From positions 186,001 through 250,000 of the forward strand of contig JAFTTH010000002.1 in the NCBI GenBank assembly GCA_017466885.1: a stretch of DNA of 64,000 bases. Reading direction: 5' to 3'. Positions 58,593 through 64,000 of the stretch are shown in pieces. A model generated the notes under the pieces. It was not told the DNA's origin and did not search any database. It worked only from the letters and a program-made list of their open reading frames with translations. How positions within the stretch are numbered: the first letter of the stretch is position 1; each line of letters begins with the position of its first letter. Position numbers and translations under genes: made by a program. The DNA is from Oscillospiraceae bacterium. Its GTDB lineage: Bacteria; Bacillota; Clostridia; Oscillospirales; Ruminococcaceae.

Positions 58593-58951
58593 TGTTGTCC
58601 TCTAACATAGGGTTGTCCTTTAGTATCAAGCGTAATCAAATCCTCATTTACAAGCACGGATTGAAACAACTCGGCAACCCTGCCTACATTCAGTTGCTTT
58701 ACAATCCCACCGCACGTGCTTTTATTATTAAAAGCTGCGATCAGCACACACCCGATTATATTTATATCGGAAAGTATCTTATCAACAATCCGGGTGCTTC
58801 TGTCGTTCTGTACAGTAAGACCTTGATGCTGCGTATTTGCAGTTCTGTCGGCGGTGCTTTTGATAACATAGATTACTGCAAACTTGAGGGCGAGGTGCTT
58901 TCTGACGAGAACGCTCTCATATTCCCTTTGTCATCGCAAACAGGAGGTTAA
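58592..58951 (+). CDS. Short relative of the recombinase C-terminal domain
   Basis: 119 residues. KRNQILIYKHGLKQLGNPAY, IQLLYNPTARAFIIKSC, then FDNIDYCKLEGEV and NALIFPLS follow the same order as the middle and end of the preceding protein and the recombinase tail, with the first strand missing. It is thus a third, minimal version of the domain. Tight TAATG coupling upstream and a three-base gap to the ParB-like gene. Confidence 0.65.
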   Translation: MLSSNIGLSFSIKRNQILIYKHGLKQLGNPAYIQLLYNPTARAFIIKSCDQHTPDYIYIGKYLINNPGASVVLYSKTLMLRICSSVGGAFDNIDYCKLEGEVLSDENALIFPLSSQTGG

Positions 58952-58954
58952 TTC

Positions 58955-59920
58955 ATGGCGACCGTTGTACTGAAAATTGACGAGGATTTCAAAAACCTTA
59001 TCCGTCCTCTATCCCAAGATGAGTATCTTCAGCTTGAGGCAAATCTGCTTCTTGACGGTTGCCGTGAACCGATTACCACTTGGAACGGTATCATTGTGGA
59101 CGGACATAATCGCTACGAAATCTGCAAAAAACACAACATTCCTTTTGCCGTACAGCCGAAGGAATTTGACTGCCGTGAGGAAGTGATTGTTTGGATCTGT
59201 TCCAACCAACTCGGTCGCCGTAACATTTCCGATGAAACACGGAAGTATCTCATCGGCAAGAGGTATCAGAATGAGAAGATTATCGGCGGCAGAAATACAA
59301 CGGGCAGTAATCAATATACAGCCAATCATACCGATGAGGATGCAGAGATACCCAATGACGATAGGTTTCGTACTGCCACAAAACTTGCGGAGGAATATCA
59401 TCTCTCGCAGGTCACCGTTCAAAAATACGGCATGTACTCTCGCGCACTGGATGTTATCGGTGAAGTAGAACCTTCCCTTGTGCCGAGAATACTGTCCGGT
59501 TCAATTAAAATATCCCACGAGAACGTCGTGGCACTATCAAAATTAAATGATGATGAAATCAAAACATTTGGAGAAAAAATGAGAGAGAAAAATCAACCTT
59601 TCACACGTTTTTCGGGAGCAAGAGAAGACCTCCCCAATCGTTTCCGCAGACAAGCGCCTATTGTTCATACACCGCCTTCTTCCGAGGTGAACGCTCTGCC
59701 TGAAAACTCGGTCAAGACAATGCCTAAGTATGATCCCGATTCCGAGATTACCGGTCTGACTCTTACCATTCCGTCTTGGGTTAGTTCCATTGACCGTGCG
59801 AAAACAAAGGCGGATTTCAGTTCCACATCCAAACCTGCCAAGACCAAGCTTGTCGGTGCGTTAAAAGAGCTGCTTGGTATCATCATGGAACTGCTCACAA
59901 AAATCGAAGAGGAGGAATAA
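58955..59920 (+). CDS. ParB/Spo0J-type N-terminal domain protein
   Basis: 321 residues. The ParB/sulfiredoxin-fold core is visible (LEANLLLDGCREPITTWNG, IVDGHNRYEICKKHNIPF, VIVWICSNQLGRRNISDE), followed by a helix-turn-helix (TATKLAEEYHLSQVTVQKYG). The C-terminal third is low-complexity then helical and acidic. Such proteins segregate plasmids or regulate DNA transactions on mobile elements; no ParA is visible in the window. Two-base gap to the next gene. Confidence 0.82.
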   Translation: MATVVLKIDEDFKNLIRPLSQDEYLQLEANLLLDGCREPITTWNGIIVDGHNRYEICKKHNIPFAVQPKEFDCREEVIVWICSNQLGRRNISDETRKYLIGKRYQNEKIIGGRNTTGSNQYTANHTDEDAEIPNDDRFRTATKLAEEYHLSQVTVQKYGMYSRALDVIGEVEPSLVPRILSGSIKISHENVVALSKLNDDEIKTFGEKMREKNQPFTRFSGAREDLPNRFRRQAPIVHTPPSSEVNALPENSVKTMPKYDPDSEITGLTLTIPSWVSSIDRAKTKADFSSTSKPAKTKLVGALKELLGIIMELLTKIEEEE

Positions 59921-59922
59921 CA

Positions 59923-60864
59923 ATGGACGATTTACAACAAGCAAACGAATTAAACTTGGAGGAAGCGGAAGAGCATTTCGAGATGTTCGTTCCGAATGTA
60001 TCTTTTGAAAAAATACAGATTAAGAACCTTGTGTCCAGCCAAGATTATCAGCGTGGCATCTACATGAACCACGTCAAACGTGCCGTTGAGCATTTTGATG
60101 TTTACCAAATCAATCCCGTTAAGGTCAGCCGCCGAAACGGTATTAACTATGTTTTTAACGGTCAGCACACCATCGAGATGGTGGCACTCGCTTCGGGTTC
60201 CCGTGAGACTCCGGTTTGGTGTATGATCTACGATGACCTTTACTACGAACACGAGGCCGACATCTTTGCTAATCAGCAGAAGTTCGTCAAGAACCTTCAG
60301 CCGTATGAGATTTTTATTGCGAACGTGGAAGCCGGAAATCAGAAGCAACTGCTTATCAAAGACTTGGTGGAGTCCTACAATATGACCATCGGTGCGGTTA
60401 AGGGTGCCGGTGTTATCGGTGCGGTTGCATCCCTTGAGAATATCTTTGACAAGTACGGTTATCATGTTCTCGACCGTACCCTTCGCCTTTGCATTGCTAC
60501 TTGGGAGGGTGATGTTGACTCCTTCTCCGGCAACATGCTCAAAGGTATCGCAAGACTGGTTGCCTGTTACGGCGAAGCCATTGATGATGAGATATTCAAA
60601 GACAAGGTTGGTGCTTTGTCGGTTAAACAAATCGGTCGTAACGCCAAAGAACGCAGAGCCGGTTCTTTGGGTTATGCCGAGGCTTTATTTATTGCTTATA
60701 ATACCAAGTGCAAGAAGCCTTTACGCTTCACAAAACTCTATGAACGTATATCGCCTGTTGATAATATTGAGGACGATTTCGAGGAGTCTGATGAGGATAT
60801 GAGCGAAGGTTATGTTTCCCTTGAAACTATTTTAGCACAAACTGAAAACAACGCAGAGGACTAA
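59923..60864 (+). CDS. DUF6551-like ParB-fold protein
   Basis: 313 residues. DYQRGIYMNHVKRAVEHFDV, VSRRNGINYVFNGQHTIEMV and EADIFANQQKFVKNL follow the ParB-like nuclease-domain pattern seen in DUF6551 proteins of mobile elements. C-terminus is acidic. It closes the recombinase-ParB operon; the stop lies inside a terminator hairpin. Confidence 0.72.
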   Translation: MDDLQQANELNLEEAEEHFEMFVPNVSFEKIQIKNLVSSQDYQRGIYMNHVKRAVEHFDVYQINPVKVSRRNGINYVFNGQHTIEMVALASGSRETPVWCMIYDDLYYEHEADIFANQQKFVKNLQPYEIFIANVEAGNQKQLLIKDLVESYNMTIGAVKGAGVIGAVASLENIFDKYGYHVLDRTLRLCIATWEGDVDSFSGNMLKGIARLVACYGEAIDDEIFKDKVGALSVKQIGRNAKERRAGSLGYAEALFIAYNTKCKKPLRFTKLYERISPVDNIEDDFEESDEDMSEGYVSLETILAQTENNAED

Positions 60865-60872
60865 TCCTCTGC
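60853..60872. terminator. Terminator between convergent operons
   Basis: GCAGAGGA (60853-60860), loop CTAA, TCCTCTGC (60865-60872), then TTGTTTTC on the plus strand. It overlaps the stop of the DUF6551-like gene and faces the recombinase gene ending at 60882. Confidence 0.75.
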
Positions 60873-60881
60873 TTGTTTTCG

Positions 60882-62525
60882 TTACAGCATTTCCTCAATT
60901 ACGTATCCACCGCCGAAGATGATATCCACCTTCTTGTTCTCGTAGATACGGATACACTCGATGGTTTGTCTTACGAGACCGTCATCGTACTTTGAGAAGT
61001 CGAGGTTCTCGTTATCGATGGCGTTTTGGATTTCTCGGATTCTCTCATCGGTGATTTCGTTGCCCATGCTCTGCTCTTGGAGGATTTTTATCTGCTCTTT
61101 GAGTTCGGCTATCTCATCGGATATCTGCTTGAACTCGTCTTCGCAGTCTTCCACATCTTGACCGTTGGCGATGCTCTCGGATACGATGTTCATCATCTTT
61201 TTATTAAGGGCATCCACTCTGCGTTCAAGATAGTCGATTTCGTTTCGTGTCGAGCTGCATCCCATTGCATCGGCAAGGGTGGCTTTGAGCAAGGCGATAT
61301 AGGTTTCGGAGTCTTCTTCGTAGAACTTGGCTATCGCTCTCATGATGGTAGCGTGCAGCACCGTTTCGTCTATGGTCGGTGAGTGCTTGCAGTATTTCTT
61401 GCCGTAGTCGAGTCGGCTTGTGCATCGCCATACCACCTTTTTCTGATCACCTCTCACCCACGTTACTCGTCTGTACACCGAACCGCATTCGGCACAGTGG
61501 ATGAGCTTGGTGAGGGCATACTTACTGTATTTGCCTTGCATAGTGGTGCTTACCTTACAGGAGGCAGGTTTCACCGCATTTCGTCTTGCCATTTCGGTCT
61601 GTGTCTTATTGAACACCTCTCTGCTGACTATCGGTGTGTGGTTATTGTGTACATAGTACATCGGCACTTCCGAGCCGTCATTCTTCACCACCGTCTTATT
61701 GATGCTGTCGATAGTGTATGTCTTCTGCAAGATAGCATCGCCACAGTATTTTTCATTCTTGAGGATATTCTGAATGGTTGCTCTCGGCCAATCGGTACTG
61801 CCCTGCCTTGTCTTATACCCTTCGGCTTTCAGTCGCTCTTTGATGGCAAGCACCGACATTCCTGAGAGATACCAGTCGAAGATTTTGACGATGATCTCAG
61901 CTTCGTGCGGAATGACTTCGGGTTCGCCGTCAGCACCTTTCTTGTAGCCGAGCAGTTTGGCGTAGTTAAATTTCACCTTACCTTCCTTGAAGTTGTTGCG
62001 GAATGTCCATGTAATGTTCTTGGACATGTTTTCCGATTCGCTTTGTGCGAAACCTGCGTATATGACAAGGTACAGTTCACTTTCGGTTTTGAGTGTGTCG
62101 ATATTCTGTTCTTCGAATATGACTCCGATGTTCTTTTCTTTCAGTAGTCGCACATATTGGAGGCAGTCTACCGTGTTTCGTGCGAATCGGGATACCGACT
62201 TTGTTATGATATAGTCGATCTTTCCGGCGAGGCAGTCTTTAATCATCTGATTAAAGTGTTCACGCTTTTTGACCTGCGTTCCTGAGATACCTTCATCGGC
62301 GTATATCCCTGCGAGTACCCACTCTTTATTTGCTGCTATCTTTTCGGTATAGGTTTTCTTCTGATTCTCGTATGACAGCAACTGTTCTTTAGAGTCGGTT
62401 GATACTCGACAGTAGGCTGCTACTCGCAGTTGGTTATATTTACTTCTATCTACAATGTTGACGCGCTTGGGTTCGATAACCGTAACCGTCTTCTTTGGTA
62501 TTTTGGTTACTACCACATCATCCAC
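60882..62525 (-). CDS. Serine recombinase with zinc ribbon
   Basis: 547 residues if the GTG at 62525 is used (a GTG at 62516 has better ribosome-site spacing). Resolvase domain with catalytic Ser42 (YCRVSTDSKEQ) and SVSRFARN; recombinase domain (KLLGYKKGADGEPEVIPHEA); zinc ribbon CAECGSVYRR...WRCTSRLDYGKKYC; then a coiled coil of about 100 residues (KEQIKILQEQS). A complete large serine integrase. It is the last of three overlapping recombinase genes read leftward. Confidence 0.9.
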   Translation of the reverse strand: MDDVVVTKIPKKTVTVIEPKRVNIVDRSKYNQLRVAAYCRVSTDSKEQLLSYENQKKTYTEKIAANKEWVLAGIYADEGISGTQVKKREHFNQMIKDCLAGKIDYIITKSVSRFARNTVDCLQYVRLLKEKNIGVIFEEQNIDTLKTESELYLVIYAGFAQSESENMSKNITWTFRNNFKEGKVKFNYAKLLGYKKGADGEPEVIPHEAEIIVKIFDWYLSGMSVLAIKERLKAEGYKTRQGSTDWPRATIQNILKNEKYCGDAILQKTYTIDSINKTVVKNDGSEVPMYYVHNNHTPIVSREVFNKTQTEMARRNAVKPASCKVSTTMQGKYSKYALTKLIHCAECGSVYRRVTWVRGDQKKVVWRCTSRLDYGKKYCKHSPTIDETVLHATIMRAIAKFYEEDSETYIALLKATLADAMGCSSTRNEIDYLERRVDALNKKMMNIVSESIANGQDVEDCEDEFKQISDEIAELKEQIKILQEQSMGNEITDERIREIQNAIDNENLDFSKYDDGLVRQTIECIRIYENKKVDIIFGGGYVIEEML

Positions 62526-63354
62526 CTTCCTTTATTTTTATATTTGACTTGGTTACGAGTTCGGCGGCGCCGTCCTCATAGAGTATGATTTTATCTACCG
62601 TCCTTTCGAGGAGTTGGGATAGGTTTTCCTTTCCTTCTCTTACGTTTGCTCGAATGCCGGGTATTGACTGAATGCCTTCGTACTGTATTTGTACCAGTTC
62701 GATGCACAGTTCTAAGGCTCTCTGAGCATTGACATTCGGTCTGTCGAGTTCATCTTCGAGTTCGCTTTTTATTTTCAGCGTATCCGAAGTGTCGGTTGTG
62801 GGCATCTTCCTTTCTTCCGGTGTGTAATCGTCTTCCACCATTCGCATGGTGAGGGTTTGCACCTTTTTCAGTATTACGGTATCTCGGATATGCACGTTGT
62901 TATCGCAGTCGGGATTGCTACAGTACCACCTTTCTTTGTACTTGCATTTTCTCTCCACTCTGCGTTTCATAACACATCCGCATTTCCCACAGACGATGTA
63001 TCCTTTCAGTACATGTATTTCCTGTTCCGTGTCAGCAGGTGTGGTTCTCTGCCTTGCCGTTTTTTGCCGTGCGGCTTCTGCGAACAGTCCTTCGTCTATG
63101 ATTTGTGGGAAGGTATCGTCACCGAGGTATTTTACATTGTCGAGGATCCTCATGACTCTCGCTTTATTCCACTCGGTTTTCTTTTCACTGTATACTACTT
63201 GCTGTGCGGTCAATCTGTCGGCGATGTCTTTCAGTGTGGCACCTGCGATATATGTTTCGAAGATATATCGTATTATCTTGGCCTCGCTCTGTTCTATGAC
63301 GATGTCGCCGTTTTCCATGGTGTATCCGTATGGGATATATCTGTTTTTTAGCAT
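62518..63354 (-). CDS. Recombinase lacking the catalytic domain (recombinase domain plus zinc ribbon)
   Basis: 278 residues from the ATG at 63352-63354 (GGTGG five bases upstream). It begins directly with the recombinase domain (NRYIPYGYTMENGDIVIEQS, ARVMRILDNVKYLGDD) and continues to a zinc ribbon (VCGKCGCVMKR...WYCSNPDCDN) and helical tail. The resolvase domain is missing without any sign of a frameshift remnant in front, since the upstream gene's end overlaps it by seven bases. Probably a DNA-binding accessory subunit; the gene trio is kept compact. Confidence 0.78.
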   Translation of the reverse strand: MLKNRYIPYGYTMENGDIVIEQSEAKIIRYIFETYIAGATLKDIADRLTAQQVVYSEKKTEWNKARVMRILDNVKYLGDDTFPQIIDEGLFAEAARQKTARQRTTPADTEQEIHVLKGYIVCGKCGCVMKRRVERKCKYKERWYCSNPDCDNNVHIRDTVILKKVQTLTMRMVEDDYTPEERKMPTTDTSDTLKIKSELEDELDRPNVNAQRALELCIELVQIQYEGIQSIPGIRANVREGKENLSQLLERTVDKIILYEDGAAELVTKSNIKIKEGG

Positions 63355-64000
63355 ACCTTCCACCTACACTTTTCTGTGAATTTCAGACCGCCGAGCAGGA
63401 CGAATGTTGCCATGTCGTTTTGGTCTATCTCCACCTTTCTTACTATGTTTTTGAATAACTCATCCGAGAAGTCGCTTAGCGGTTCTTTGACTTCTTTCAG
63501 CTCGATTTGGAGTTTCAACACATCCGCATGGGAGTCGCTGAGTACCGTGCTGAATGTTGCCAACCGTTTCTCTTTCAGTGCCGTGATTCTCTGCATGATT
63601 TCTCGGCTCTGTCGTTGGAAGGTGACGGTGTCGAGGTATCCTTTATCCTTGAGCTTACTTATCATCAGCAGTTTCTCATTGAGTTCACTGATTTCCTTAC
63701 TGCAATCATAGGATTCTTGGTTTCCTCTGCGTTGCATCGCCATTGCCTTTTCCAAGGTCCTGACCGCTAACTTCAGTACGTCTTCGCTTGCAAAGCACAG
63801 CTTGTTCACCATTGTGACGAAGGCGGTTTTGATATCGTCTTCTTCGAGGTAGTGTGTGGGACACCAGTCTTTGTCTTTCTGATGATTCGCACACACCCAA
63901 TTGATATGGTCTTTTCGTTTTCGGCGCACAAAAATTGCACCGCATTCACTGCAGTGCATAATTTTTGAGAATATATACTTTTCGGTCGGCAGGTCTTCAC
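63348..64000 (-). CDS. Serine recombinase C-terminal part, cut by the window end
   Basis: 217 codons visible; the frame is open to the window edge, so the N-terminus lies outside. The visible part begins with a zinc ribbon (YIFSKIMHCSECGAIFVRR, WVCANHQKDKDWC) followed by a coiled-coil region (SKEISELNEKLLMISKLKDK) and a strand-rich end (ATFVLLGGLKFTEKCRWK). It resembles the C-terminal half of large serine recombinases. The internal ATG at 63959 is not a credible start because the family pattern continues upstream. Confidence 0.82.
   Translation of the reverse strand, partial: EDLPTEKYIFSKIMHCSECGAIFVRRKRKDHINWVCANHQKDKDWCPTHYLEEDDIKTAFVTMVNKLCFASEDVLKLAVRTLEKAMAMQRRGNQESYDCSKEISELNEKLLMISKLKDKGYLDTVTFQRQSREIMQRITALKEKRLATFSTVLSDSHADVLKLQIELKEVKEPLSDFSDELFKNIVRKVEIDQNDMATFVLLGGLKFTEKCRWKVC

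Overview
The window looks like a chromosomal segment of a Gram-positive gut-type Clostridium relative (Bacillota, probably Oscillospiraceae or a near neighbour). Support comes from strong AGGAGG-type ribosome sites, lipobox lipoproteins, MalF/MalG-type sugar transporters without their own ATPase, a LacI regulator, and hairpin-rich intergenic repeats. This is inference from style; no rRNA or other phylogenetic marker is present. Three blocks differ in base composition.

1) Positions 1-33.9 kb, GC-rich: glycan utilisation. Seventeen genes lie on the minus strand from a GH1 glycosidase (25130) to a glycoside hydrolase cut by the window start. No gap exceeds about 125 bases. The only obvious promoter is a TTGACA-17-TATAAT promoter at 25279-25307, with LacI-type palindromes in its spacer and just downstream. 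It faces a divergent lacI gene. The run encodes two ABC sugar importers (one binding protein fused to two carbohydrate-binding-like modules; the other with two tandem binding proteins), an NHL/TPR-Yip1-DUF5696 envelope set, three paralogous clan GH-A hydrolases (two exported, one cytoplasmic), a DegT-type PLP enzyme, a sugar isomerase and a ceramidase-like protein lacking the usual nucleophile. To the right are L-rhamnose mutarotase, a HAD phosphatase, a GH106-like (rhamnosidase-type) enzyme and a short GH127-like enzyme, so a rhamnose-containing glycan is a plausible substrate. An AT-rich GNAT gene with a hairpin array interrupts this block.

2) Positions 33.9-41 kb, AT-rich: an accessory island of single minus-strand genes (small unknown, large sigma factor, TauE/SafE transporter, DUF3795 protein, alpha/beta hydrolase, AraC regulator). 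They are separated by modular intergenic elements with recurrent ends. These elements hold terminator hairpins, promoter-like sequences and arrays of short palindromes whose sequences vary while self-complementarity and linkers are kept. The 3' half of a tRNA lies at 40.7 kb.

3) Positions 41-64 kb, intermediate composition: a mobile element, open at the right end. A minus-strand operon (52.7 to 43.7 kb) carries an RLIG1-like RNA ligase, three calcineurin-like phosphoesterases, a degenerate serine-recombinase homologue and many unknown proteins. It starts beside four 13-bp repeats spaced exactly 21 bp. A separate unit (43.5-41.0 kb) holds a pRiA4b ORF-3-like protein and a second divergent recombinase. 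A control region has two XRE regulators and an XRE-DUF3990 toxin-like gene with a partner. A plus-strand operon (55.4-60.9 kb) encodes a catalytically dead recombinase homologue, an active-looking serine recombinase with an unusual C-terminal domain, two stand-alone proteins carrying that domain, and two ParB-like proteins. Three overlapping zinc-ribbon recombinase genes point back from the right end; the last is cut by the window.
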